DNA from: Actinobacteria bacterium UBA3086
GTDB lineage: Bacteria; Actinomycetota; Coriobacteriia; Anaerosomatales; UBA3086
Assembly (NCBI GenBank): GCA_002367305.1
Contig: DFBG01000106.1
Location: forward strand, 1 to 8,540
DNA: 8,540 nucleotides
Direction of reading: 5' to 3'
The translations under genes and the position numbers were made by a program. Under the pieces are notes generated by a model that saw only the letters and a list, made by a program, of their open reading frames with translations, searched no databases and was not told the origin of the DNA. Positions 1 to 6,450 of the stretch are shown in pieces. The number at the start of each line of letters is the position of its first letter. Position 1 is the first letter of the stretch.

Positions 1-1
1 G

Positions 2-439
2 CGCGGTCACCATGATTTCGATGCCGCGTTCGAGGTGCAGAACCTGGAGCAGGACAAGCCGATCCGAGTCGGTTCGCTCACGGTTACTCCTCGCCGTGTC
101 GAGCACACCGAGGAAACCTATGCGCTCGTCGTACAGGGCTCGGGTCATCGGATGTGTTATACATCCGACACGGCTCCGACCGATCCGGTGCGTGAAGCGG
201 CGTGCGGGTGTGATGTGCTTCTCGCCGAGGCGACACTGCCGGAGGAGTACGCCGGCCGCGCTCCGCATCTGACCGCACGGCAGGCGGCCGAGATCGCGCA
301 GGATGCGAGTGCCAAGAAGTTGATACTCACGCATATATGGCCGACGAACGACCGCGAGCAGATCGCTCGCGATGCTGAGAGCGCGTTCTCCGGTCCCGTG
401 CATGTCGCGCGGGAACTGGATGAGTTCGAACTGGACTGA
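2..439 (+). CDS. MBL-fold metallo-hydrolase, C-terminal part (Rv1339-like position)
   Basis: This is the last 145 residues of a protein whose start lies before the window; the frame is open from base 2 to the TGA at 437-439. The sequence has the C-terminal half of a metallo-beta-lactamase/RNase Z-like fold. There is a His in VEHTEETYA (fragment residue 35), the metal-bridging Asp in the TSDTAP strand (about 56), the DVLLAEA strand, a His in APHLTARQAAEIA (about 89), and the closing LILTHIWP strand with its His (about 111). The family hydrolyses phosphodiester or similar bonds using two metal ions. It is followed 42 nt later by rph and then rdgB, the same order as Rv1339-rphA-Rv1341 in Mycobacterium. 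Rv1339 has been described as an atypical class II cyclic-nucleotide phosphodiesterase, so that activity is a reasonable guess here. It remains inference, because the N-terminal HxHxDH motif is outside the window. A tRNA-processing nuclease is the main alternative. Confidence 0.88.
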   Translation, partial: RGHHDFDAAFEVQNLEQDKPIRVGSLTVTPRRVEHTEETYALVVQGSGHRMCYTSDTAPTDPVREAACGCDVLLAEATLPEEYAGRAPHLTARQAAEIAQDASAKKLILTHIWPTNDREQIARDAESAFSGPVHVARELDEFELD

Positions 440-481
440 AGTGAACACGGGCCGCACGGCCCCAACAGGGAGGGATCGAGA

Positions 482-1225
482 ATGCAGAGACGTGACGGAC
501 GGGAAGCCGATCAGCTTCGGCCCATCAAGGTCACCAGGCGCTACCTCAAGCACGCGCATGGCAGCTGTATGTTCGAATTGGGCGATACGCGAGTTCTGTG
601 CGCGGCGAGCATCACCGACGGCGTCGGTGCGTGGCGTCGCGGCAAGGGACTTGGTTGGGTCACCGCCGAGTACTCGCTGCTTCCCGCATCGACCCACACC
701 CGTTCGCGCCGAGAGTCCACAAGCGGCGGCCCCAAGGGTCGTACGCATGAGATCCAGCGTCTCATCGGTCGGTCCATGCGCTCGATCGTGGATATGTCCG
801 GCATGGGTGGCGAGTTCACTCTCAATATCGACTGTGACGTGATCCAGGCCGACGGAGGCACGCGCACCGCGGCGATCACCGGCGCGTACATCGCCGTGTA
901 CGATGCGTTCGCACGCTGGCGCGATGCAGGCAAGATCAAGGATATTCCGCTGTCCGACTTCATTGCAGCCACGTCCGTGGGTATGGTCGACGGCGTCACG
1001 CTGCTCGATCTCAACTACGCCGAGGACAGCATCGCCGAGATCGATATGAACGTGGTCATGGACGGCCAAGGCCGGTTCATCGAGGTGCAGGGGACCGGCG
1101 AGAAGACGCCATTCGACCGTGCACGCCTCGACGGCCTCCTCGATCTCGCCTCGAGCGGCATCGATCGCATCGTGGACCTTCAGCGCCGCGTGATCGAGGA
1201 GGACCTCGATGTCATCGAGCTCTAA
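482..1225 (+). CDS. rph: Ribonuclease PH (tRNA nucleotidyltransferase, phosphorolytic)
   Basis: RNase PH removes nucleotides beyond the CCA end of tRNA precursors by phosphorolysis, giving nucleoside diphosphates, and normally acts as a ring-shaped hexamer. The 247-residue product has the family length. Hallmarks in order are RDGR followed by LRPIK (residues 4-16), GWVTAEYSLLPAST (58-71), EIQRLIGRSMR (90-100), CDVIQADGGTRTAAITGAYIA (118-138, with the phosphate-binding GGTR at 125-128), AEIDMNVVM (185-193) and EVQGTGEKTPF (201-211). The ATG at 482 is supported by GGGAGGG at 468-474, seven bases upstream, and by the family's usual start just before the RDGR motif. It lies 42 nt after the metallo-hydrolase, and its last 17 nt overlap the start of rdgB, so the three genes are probably one transcript. 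Six tRNA genes, possible substrates, follow downstream. No key residue appears to be missing. Confidence 0.97.
   Translation: MQRRDGREADQLRPIKVTRRYLKHAHGSCMFELGDTRVLCAASITDGVGAWRRGKGLGWVTAEYSLLPASTHTRSRRESTSGGPKGRTHEIQRLIGRSMRSIVDMSGMGGEFTLNIDCDVIQADGGTRTAAITGAYIAVYDAFARWRDAGKIKDIPLSDFIAATSVGMVDGVTLLDLNYAEDSIAEIDMNVVMDGQGRFIEVQGTGEKTPFDRARLDGLLDLASSGIDRIVDLQRRVIEEDLDVIEL
1196..1202 (+). promoter_or_regulatory. Ribosome binding site of rdgB inside rph
   Basis: GAGGAGG lies six bases before the ATG at 1209 and inside the last codons of rph. It fixes the rdgB start within the rph reading frame and implies translational coupling of the two genes. Confidence 0.8.
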
Positions 1226-1820
1226 CGCGCCGTTGCGCGTGGTCGTCGCCACAGGCAATCCGCACAAGGTCGACGAGATCGCCGCAGCTTTGCGTTTTAC
1301 CGGATGGGAGTTCGTGTCGACCGCTGAACTCGGCGGCTGGGACTCGCCTGAGGAGACTGGCACCACGTTCGAGGACAACGCGCGCATCAAGGCCCAGGCC
1401 GCGCACGAGCGCTTCGGGATCGCGTCGCTGGCCGACGACTCCGGTCTGGTGGTCGACGCGCTTGACGGGGCTCCGGGCGTGTACTCATCGCGCTACGGCG
1501 GTGAGGAAGCCACCGACGCCGACAACAATGCCAAGCTCCTGCGTGAACTCGCCGACGTGTCCGACGAGGATCGGACGGCTCGATTCCGCAGTGTGATCGT
1601 GCTCATCGGAGAGGACGGTACCGAGACGGTTGCGTCGGGTGCCTGTGAGGGCGTCATAGGCCGCGAGGGGCGCGGGAACGCGGGATTCGGGTATGACCCT
1701 CTCTTTCGTCCCACAGGGACTCCAGGGCGCACCATGGCCCAACTTTCCATGGACGAGAAGAACGCCATCAGTCATCGTGGCGCGGCGCTTATGGCGCTCC
1801 GCGAGAAACTCGTCGGCTAG
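1209..1820 (+). CDS. rdgB: XTP/dITP pyrophosphatase (non-canonical purine NTPase, HAM1 family)
   Basis: The enzyme hydrolyses ITP, dITP and XTP to the monophosphate and pyrophosphate, which keeps deaminated purines out of DNA and RNA. The 203-residue protein has the normal length and all family motifs: VVVATGNPHKVDEI (residues 11-24), TFEDNARIKA (53-62), LADDSGLVVDALDGAPGVYSSRY (74-96, with the metal-binding Asp pair), GFGYDPLF (159-166) and MDEKNAISHRGAAL (181-194). The start is the ATG at 1209. It gives an N-terminus of the usual length before the TGN motif and has a good Shine-Dalgarno sequence. The start overlaps the end of rph by 17 nt in another frame. The gene ends at a TAG immediately upstream of the tRNA promoter, and I see no convincing terminator between them, so some read-through into the tRNA cluster is possible. 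Confidence 0.97.
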   Translation: MSSSSNAPLRVVVATGNPHKVDEIAAALRFTGWEFVSTAELGGWDSPEETGTTFEDNARIKAQAAHERFGIASLADDSGLVVDALDGAPGVYSSRYGGEEATDADNNAKLLRELADVSDEDRTARFRSVIVLIGEDGTETVASGACEGVIGREGRGNAGFGYDPLFRPTGTPGRTMAQLSMDEKNAISHRGAALMALREKLVG

Positions 1821-1826
1821 AAACGT

Positions 1827-1855
1827 TTGCCTCATTCGGCACTCCTGCATATACT
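1827..1855 (+). promoter_or_regulatory. Sigma-70-type promoter for tRNA-Pro/tRNA-Gly
   Basis: TTGCCT at 1827-1832 and TATACT at 1850-1855 are separated by exactly 17 bp. This is a good housekeeping promoter starting just after the rdgB stop. Transcription would begin near 1862, leaving a leader of about 50 nt before tRNA-Pro. Confidence 0.72.
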
Positions 1856-1912
1856 GGGCGATGCCCTTGAGGCAGGGTGGCTGGACGCGCCCATGCGGAC
1901 GGGGCGAGAAGT

Positions 1913-1989
1913 CGGGCTGTAGCGCAGCTTGGTAGCGCATCTGCTTTGGGAGCAGAGGGTCGCAGGTTCGAATCCTGTCAGCCCGACCA
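1913..1989 (+). tRNA. tRNA-Pro (anticodon TGG)
   Basis: The 77-nt gene folds as a complete cloverleaf. The acceptor stem CGGGCTG (1913-1919) pairs with CAGCCCG (1979-1985), followed by discriminator A and an encoded CCA (1987-1989). The anticodon stem TCTGC/GCAGA encloses the loop TTTGGGA, with anticodon TGG at 1947-1949. The T-loop is GGTTCGAATCC. This tRNA reads proline CCN codons, chiefly CCA and CCG. It is separated from tRNA-Gly by only three bases, so the two share a transcript. Confidence 0.98.
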
Positions 1990-1992
1990 TAC

Positions 1993-2068
1993 GCGGTGGT
2001 AGTTCAATTGGTAGAGCATCAGCCTTCCAAGCTGATTGTTGCGGGTTCGAGTCCCGTCCACCGCTCCA
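1993..2068 (+). tRNA. tRNA-Gly (anticodon TCC)
   Basis: The 76-nt gene has acceptor stem GCGGTGG (1993-1999) pairing perfectly with CCACCGC (2058-2064), discriminator T and an encoded CCA (2066-2068). The anticodon arm TCAGC-CTTCCAA-GCTGA carries TCC at 2026-2028, and the T-arm contains GGGTTCGAGTCCC. It reads GGA and GGG glycine codons. It lies three bases after tRNA-Pro. Confidence 0.98.
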
Positions 2069-2098
2069 TTGACAACTCAACGTCATCGAAGGTACCGT
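2069..2098 (+). promoter_or_regulatory. Candidate promoter for tRNA-Arg/tRNA-His
   Basis: A perfect TTGACA (2069-2074) follows the tRNA-Gly CCA directly. TACCGT (2093-2098), a weak TANNNT-type -10 as tolerated in actinobacteria, comes 18 bp later. The strong -35 and the position 30-60 nt before tRNA-Arg support a promoter. The poor -10 keeps the call tentative. Confidence 0.45.
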
Positions 2099-2126
2099 TC
2101 ATCTTCGCGTACGCAACCGATGACGT
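2080..2126 (+). repeat. 9-bp perfect inverted repeat in the Gly-Arg tRNA spacer
   Basis: ACGTCATCG at 2080-2088 is exactly inverted as CGATGACGT at 2118-2126, with 29 bases between. The internal segment also holds two short palindromes, GGTACC at 2091-2096 and GCGTACGC at 2107-2114. In RNA the arms would close a stem next to the 5' end of tRNA-Arg. In DNA the repeat spans the candidate -10. Its function is unknown. Confidence 0.6.
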
Positions 2127-2131
2127 CTCAC

Positions 2132-2208
2132 GCGCCCGTAGCTCAGCTGGATAGAGCGGGAGACTTCTAATCTCTAGGTCGGGGGTTCGAATCCCTCCGG
2201 GCGTGCCA
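2132..2208 (+). tRNA. tRNA-Arg (anticodon TCT)
   Basis: The 77-nt gene has acceptor stem GCGCCCG (2132-2138) against CGGGCGT (2198-2204), with a G-T wobble as the outermost pair, discriminator G and an encoded CCA (2206-2208). The anticodon arm GGAGA-CTTCTAA-TCTCT (one G-T pair) carries TCT at 2166-2168, and the T-arm contains GGGTTCGAATCCC. It reads the AGA and AGG arginine codons, which are rare in this GC-rich sequence. tRNA-His follows 11-12 nt later. Confidence 0.97.
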
Positions 2209-2219
2209 TGCCACTACAT

Positions 2220-2297
2220 GGTGGGTGTAGCTCAGTTGGTTAGAGCGCCGGACTGTGGCTCCGGAGGCCGCGGGTTCGAGTCCCGTTACCCACCCCA
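2220..2297 (+). tRNA. tRNA-His (anticodon GTG), including encoded G-1
   Basis: The acceptor stem GTGGGTG (2221-2227) pairs with TACCCAC (2287-2293), with one G-T pair at the inner end. The discriminator is C2294 and CCA is encoded at 2295-2297. The base before the stem, G2220, can pair with C73, giving the extra G-1 that histidyl-tRNA synthetase requires. The anticodon arm CCGGA-CTGTGGC-TCCGG carries GTG at 2255-2257. It reads both histidine codons. A terminator hairpin begins 11 nt after the CCA end. Confidence 0.98.
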
Positions 2298-2307
2298 TGA
2301 AGTACAC

Positions 2308-2341
2308 AGAGACCCTCGGAAACGGGGGTCTCTTGCTTTTT
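2308..2341 (+). terminator. Rho-independent terminator after tRNA-His
   Basis: AGAGACCC (2308-2315) pairs perfectly with GGGTCTCT (2326-2333). The stem can extend by a T-G and a C-G pair around a small GGAAAC loop. A TGCTTTTT tail follows at 2334-2341. It would end the Arg-His transcript. Confidence 0.85.
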
Positions 2342-2353
2342 GCCGACGAGGCC

Positions 2354-2381
2354 TTGCACTTTTTCCTGAAGTCGGTAGAAT
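2354..2381 (+). promoter_or_regulatory. Promoter for tRNA-Lys
   Basis: TTGCAC (2354-2359) and TAGAAT (2376-2381) are 16 bp apart, lie between the preceding terminator and tRNA-Lys, and leave a very short leader of about 10 nt. tRNA-Lys therefore has its own promoter. Confidence 0.7.
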
Positions 2382-2397
2382 CTTGTCTCGCGTCTAT

Positions 2398-2473
<76 letters not shown>

Positions 2474-2484
2474 TCGACACAACA

Positions 2485-2517
2485 GAGGCCCTCGCCGATT
2501 CGGTGGGGGCTTCTTGT
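2485..2517 (+). terminator. Probable terminator after tRNA-Lys
   Basis: Bases 2485-2496 (GAGGCCCTCGCC) pair with 2502-2513 (GGTGGGGGCTTC) through 12 pairs, three of them G-T, around a five-base GATTC loop. The T tract after it is short and interrupted (TTGT). The stem is strong but the tail is weak, so termination may be partial. Confidence 0.6.
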
Positions 2518-2547
2518 ATCGAGCAAGCCAATCGGCGGCCTTTTCGC

Positions 2548-2553
2548 TATACT
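2548..2553 (+). promoter_or_regulatory. -10 element upstream of tRNA-Leu
   Basis: TATACT, identical to the -10 element of the tRNA-Pro promoter, lies 20 nt before tRNA-Leu. No good -35 hexamer is visible 16-18 bp upstream. Because no terminator is apparent between tRNA-Leu and tig, this may also drive the tig-clpP-clpX operon. Confidence 0.5.
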
Positions 2554-2572
2554 GGATAGCCGCTGTGCATAT

Positions 2573-2657
<85 letters not shown>

Positions 2658-2692
2658 CAATAACTACACTCGCACCACGAGAATCACGATCT

Positions 2693-2698
2693 AGGAGG
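2693..2698 (+). promoter_or_regulatory. Ribosome binding site of tig (fixes a TTG start)
   Basis: A perfect AGGAGG ends five bases before TTG at 2704. No ATG or GTG lies nearby in the frame, and the residues after the TTG match the usual trigger factor N-terminus. Together these point to the TTG start. Confidence 0.85.
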
Positions 2699-2703
2699 AT
2701 CCC

Positions 2704-4044
2704 TTGAAGACATCCGTCGAAAATCTCGATGGCAACATGGTCAAGCTCACCGTCACCGTTCCTGTGGAGACGGTCGATTCCGCCATTGCCGACGCGTACA
2801 GGCAAGTCGGAAAGCAGGTCAAGATCTCCGGCTTCCGCAAGGGCAAGGTGCCCCGTCCGGTGATCGACAATCACGTTGGCAAGGATTACGTGCTGGCCGA
2901 GGCCCAAGAGGGTCTGGTGAACATGGTCTACAGCGACGCGCTGGATCAGGCCGAGCTTCGCCCCATAGCCAGCCCTGAGATTGGCGAACTCGACCCGATC
3001 GTCCCTGGTGAGGAGTTCACCTTTGAGGCCGAGGTCGAGTTGCGTCCGGAGTACAAGCTCTCGTCGCTCAAGGATCTCTCCGTGGAGGTTCCTCCCAGTG
3101 GAACCACCGACAAAGAGGTCGAGGCGCAGATCGCGTACAGCCGCGATCGTTTCGCCACTCTCGATCTCGTCGAGCGCGGCGTTGAGAAGGGCGACTTTGT
3201 CCTGATCTCATTCGTGGGCAAGGTGGACGGCGAGGAGTACGAGGGCAATGCCGTCGATAAGTACCTCTACGAGATGGGCATGGGCATGATGCCCACGGAG
3301 TTCGATGATGCGCTCATCGGTACCAAGGCCGGCGAAGAGGCTCACGCGGAGTTCCCGATCCCGGATTCATCTTCCAACCCGGATTTCATCGGCAAGATTG
3401 CCACCTTCGATGTCGACGTGCACGAAGTCAAGGCCAAGGTGCTGCCTGACCTGGATGACGAGTACGCCACCAATGTGGGCGGATTCGACACCATCGACGA
3501 GTATCGCGCTGACGTGCGTGCCAAGCTGGAGCAGTCCAAGGCGGTCGGTCACGGTCAGAATGTCGAGCGTCAGGTTCGTGCGGCGCTCGCCGAGCGTCTC
3601 GAGGGCGAGGCGCCTGTGTCCATGGTGGAAAGCGCCAAGCAGGCCATGATGCGTGACTTCATGACCGGTCTCGAGCAGCGCGGTATGTCGCCGGAGCAGT
3701 ATCTGCAGGCAACGGGTGTCACCCCCGAGATTCTCGAGGCGGACATCGCCAAGCAGGCCGAGACTTCCGTTATGGAGGAGCTCGCACTTGAGGCTCTCTT
3801 CCGTGAACTCGAGTTCGAGGTCACAGAGGAAGAGATCGACGCGGAGATCGCTGAGATGGCCGAGGGTTCGTCTTCGTCGGCTGAGGAACTGCGTGAGAAG
3901 TGGGAGTCCACGGGTGTCATCGGCGTGCTGAATGAGCAGATCATGCACAAGAAGGCCGTCATGTGGCTTATGGATGACAAGAACGTGGAAGTCATTGAGA
4001 AGGAGCCCGAGGTTCCGGGCGACGAAGATTCAACGGAGGAGTAG
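2704..4044 (+). CDS. tig: Trigger factor, ribosome-associated chaperone and peptidyl-prolyl isomerase
   Basis: Trigger factor docks at the ribosomal exit tunnel and shields nascent chains; its FKBP-type domain isomerises proline bonds. The 446-residue protein has the usual three-part layout. The N-terminal ribosome-binding domain (about 1-120) contains the ribosome-docking signature GFRKGKVPR (43-51). The FKBP-like domain runs from about 162 to 245 (GDFVLISFVGKVDGEEYEG through FDVDVHEVKAK). The helical C-terminal chaperone domain ends in a strongly acidic tail (EKEPEVPGDEDSTEE). The start codon is TTG, preceded by a perfect Shine-Dalgarno sequence. It is the first gene of a tig-clpP-clpX operon, three bases before clpP. 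Transcription may come from the tRNA-Leu promoter, because no terminator and only a poor TACACT -10-like element (2665-2670) are seen in between. Confidence 0.97.
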   Translation: MKTSVENLDGNMVKLTVTVPVETVDSAIADAYRQVGKQVKISGFRKGKVPRPVIDNHVGKDYVLAEAQEGLVNMVYSDALDQAELRPIASPEIGELDPIVPGEEFTFEAEVELRPEYKLSSLKDLSVEVPPSGTTDKEVEAQIAYSRDRFATLDLVERGVEKGDFVLISFVGKVDGEEYEGNAVDKYLYEMGMGMMPTEFDDALIGTKAGEEAHAEFPIPDSSSNPDFIGKIATFDVDVHEVKAKVLPDLDDEYATNVGGFDTIDEYRADVRAKLEQSKAVGHGQNVERQVRAALAERLEGEAPVSMVESAKQAMMRDFMTGLEQRGMSPEQYLQATGVTPEILEADIAKQAETSVMEELALEALFRELEFEVTEEEIDAEIAEMAEGSSSSAEELREKWESTGVIGVLNEQIMHKKAVMWLMDDKNVEVIEKEPEVPGDEDSTEE

Positions 4045-4047
4045 TAC

Positions 4048-4659
4048 ATGACCTACGACGCCAACGCATTGGTACCCATCGTCGTCGAGCAGACCTCGCG
4101 CGGCGAGCGTAGCTTCGATATCTACTCGCGACTTCTGAACGAGCGCGTGATCTTTCTTGGTCACGAAGTGAGTGATGATCTGGCGAACTTGATCATCGCC
4201 CAGCTGCTGCACTTGGAGAGCGCGGATCCGGACAAGGACATCAACCTCTACATCAACTCGCCCGGCGGTTCCGTCACGGCGGGTATGGCCATCTACGACA
4301 CCATGCAGTACATCAAGTGCGATGTCTCCACGATCTGCGTGGGCCAGTGTGCATCGATGGCTGCCGTTCTGCTGACCGCTGGTGCTGCGGGCAAGCGCTA
4401 TGCGCTTCCCAACAGTCGTGTGCTGATCCATCAGCCGTGGGGCGGCACGCAGGGACAGGTCACCGATATCGAGATCCAGGCCAAGGAGATGCTGCGCATG
4501 CGCGACTCTCTGGACAAGATCCTGGCGCACCACACCGGTCAAACGGTGAAGAAGATCCACGTGGACACTGAGCGCGACAACATCATGACCGCGGTCGAGG
4601 CCAAGGAATACGGCCTCGTGGACGACGTGTTCGTCAAGCGCGGCAAGGAAGCGGAGTAA
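4048..4659 (+). CDS. clpP: ATP-dependent Clp protease proteolytic subunit
   Basis: ClpP forms the double-heptameric serine protease chamber that degrades proteins fed to it by ClpX or another AAA+ partner. The 203-residue protein shows the catalytic triad as Ser103 in the elbow GQCASMAA, His128 in VLIHQPWGG and Asp177 in TERDNIM. The oxyanion-region motif INSPGGSV is at 70-76. A Cys (101) sits two residues before the nucleophile, where Ala is common; this is a variant rather than a defect. GGAGG at 4035-4039 lies eight bases before the ATG and overlaps the end of tig. The gene is three bases after tig and two bases before clpX. Only one clpP is present here, whereas many actinobacteria carry a clpP1-clpP2 pair at this locus. 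A second copy elsewhere cannot be excluded. Confidence 0.98.
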   Translation: MTYDANALVPIVVEQTSRGERSFDIYSRLLNERVIFLGHEVSDDLANLIIAQLLHLESADPDKDINLYINSPGGSVTAGMAIYDTMQYIKCDVSTICVGQCASMAAVLLTAGAAGKRYALPNSRVLIHQPWGGTQGQVTDIEIQAKEMLRMRDSLDKILAHHTGQTVKKIHVDTERDNIMTAVEAKEYGLVDDVFVKRGKEAE

Positions 4660-4661
4660 GT

Positions 4662-5927
<1,266 letters not shown>

Positions 5928-5965
5928 GCGCCACTGCTGATCGGGTGCGTGAAGAGGGAATACGG

Positions 5966-5992
5966 AAGGGCCGTCTGCTGGCGGCCCTTTTT
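5966..5992 (+). terminator. Rho-independent terminator of the tig-clpP-clpX operon
   Basis: GGGCCGTC (5968-5975) pairs with GGCGGCCC (5980-5987), with one T-G pair, around a TGCT tetraloop. It is flanked by AA on the left and TTTTT (5988-5992) on the right. It is a strong terminator for the + strand. The same hairpin could stop the convergent - strand gene, though its T tract in that direction is poor. Confidence 0.92.
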
Positions 5993-6024
5993 GCGTGCAG
6001 CTGTTGGGAGTTCGTGAAGTGGGG

Positions 6025-6240
6025 TTACTCGCCCAGGATCCTGCCGGCGCGATCGCCGTCGTTGGGGTAGAGGTCAACCGGAACATTCTCTCGTCCCTGT
6101 ACGGCGAAAACGCGGAAGCGGGCGCACTGGGCGAAATCATTCTTGCAGTACCGATTCTTGTACATCTCAGCCATGCTGGGCATGTTCGCCATCTTGTCGT
6201 TGAAGAAGATGCACCCCTCGGTGAGTGAGCATTGTTCCAT
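6025..6240 (-). CDS. Small four-cysteine protein of unknown function
   Basis: This 71-residue protein is convergent to clpX and divergent from valS. The start is well supported: AAGGAGG (6250-6256 on the complement) lies nine bases before the ATG. It has no signal peptide or membrane segment, so it is probably cytoplasmic. Four cysteines (4, 10, 32, 39) are spaced C-X5-C-X21-C-X6-C. They flank FFNDKMANMPSMAEMYKNRYC (12-32), and the CAR motif (39-41) and a VPVDLYPND segment (53-61) follow. The spacing suggests a metal or iron-sulfur site, or a redox-active set, but this is inference. From memory, similar short proteins with FFND...MANMP, YC...D...CAR and a late PN...RA motif occur in various anaerobic bacteria; I could not verify this. 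A chance ORF is unlikely given the ribosome binding site, the cysteine pattern and the lack of any opposing gene. Confidence 0.82.
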   Translation of the reverse strand: MEQCSLTEGCIFFNDKMANMPSMAEMYKNRYCKNDFAQCARFRVFAVQGRENVPVDLYPNDGDRAGRILGE

Positions 6241-6249
6241 TCTAGAGAG

Positions 6250-6256
6250 CCTCCTT
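6250..6256 (-). promoter_or_regulatory. Ribosome binding site of the small cysteine protein
   Basis: Read on the complement, AAGGAGG lies nine bases before the ATG at 6240. It is the best single argument that this short - strand frame is a real gene. Confidence 0.8.
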
Positions 6257-6327
6257 GTGTTGATGCGTGGTGCGATGGTGTCTTGAGGACATCGTGCTAG
6301 TTATCGGACCAACGAACTTAGTTGTAC

Positions 6328-6343
6328 ATACCATACCAGGTAT
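6328..6343. repeat. ATACC direct and inverted repeat cluster, possible operator
   Basis: ATACC occurs twice in tandem (6328-6332, 6333-6337). The second copy forms an 11-bp palindrome with GGTAT (6339-6343) around a central A. A TATTCT hexamer overlaps its right edge (6341-6346). The layout resembles a regulator binding site, but no regulator gene is present here. Confidence 0.35.
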
Positions 6344-6408
6344 TCTCCTGATGGACGGGCGATTCGTAACGATGAGCGGGGTGGGTATCGCTTGGAGGAC
6401 TCATGTCC

Positions 6409-6414
6409 TAGAAT
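6409..6414 (+). promoter_or_regulatory. Candidate -10 element of valS
   Basis: TAGAAT, the same hexamer used by the tRNA-Lys promoter, lies 36 nt before the valS ATG. No recognisable -35 hexamer is correctly spaced (16-18 bp) upstream, so the call is tentative. The hexamer overlaps the last base of the small AGGAC/GTCCT hairpin. Confidence 0.4.
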
Positions 6415-6433
6415 CATGTGATTGTCGAATATC

Positions 6434-6439
6434 AGGAGG
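6434..6439 (+). promoter_or_regulatory. Ribosome binding site of valS
   Basis: AGGAGG lies 11 bases before the ATG at 6451, longer than the usual 5-9. A nearer ATG at 6440 touches the Shine-Dalgarno directly and opens only a four-codon frame ending in TGA across the valS start, so 6451 is preferred. An in-frame ATG at 6460 is the alternative. Confidence 0.7.
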
Positions 6440-6450
6440 ATGACGCACGT

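Larger units (their letters stand above)
6241..6450. other. Divergent intergenic region between the small gene and valS
   Basis: These 210 bases should hold the promoters of both divergent genes. I see the - strand ribosome binding site, an ATACC repeat cluster (6328-6343), a short AGGAC-TCAT-GTCCT hairpin (6396-6409), a TAGAAT -10-like hexamer (6409-6414) and the valS ribosome binding site. No convincing T-box leader and no clear - strand promoter were found. Confidence 0.6.

Noticed and set aside
1485..1940. 151-codon - strand frame opposite rdgB and the tRNA-Pro leader
   Set aside because: It lies mostly antisense to a clear rdgB gene, with no ribosome binding site or recognisable domain.
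1832..2086. 84-codon - strand frame (contains GGRDSNPQQSAWKADALPIELP and GLTGFEPATLCSQS)
   Set aside because: It is an antisense translation of tRNA-Gly and tRNA-Pro, another familiar database artefact.
6361..6450. Possible T-box leader for valS (GGGTGGGTATCGC near 6380-6391)
   Set aside because: It resembles the T-box core GGGTGGNACCGCG only in its first six bases. No specifier hairpin and no terminator with a T tract precede valS.
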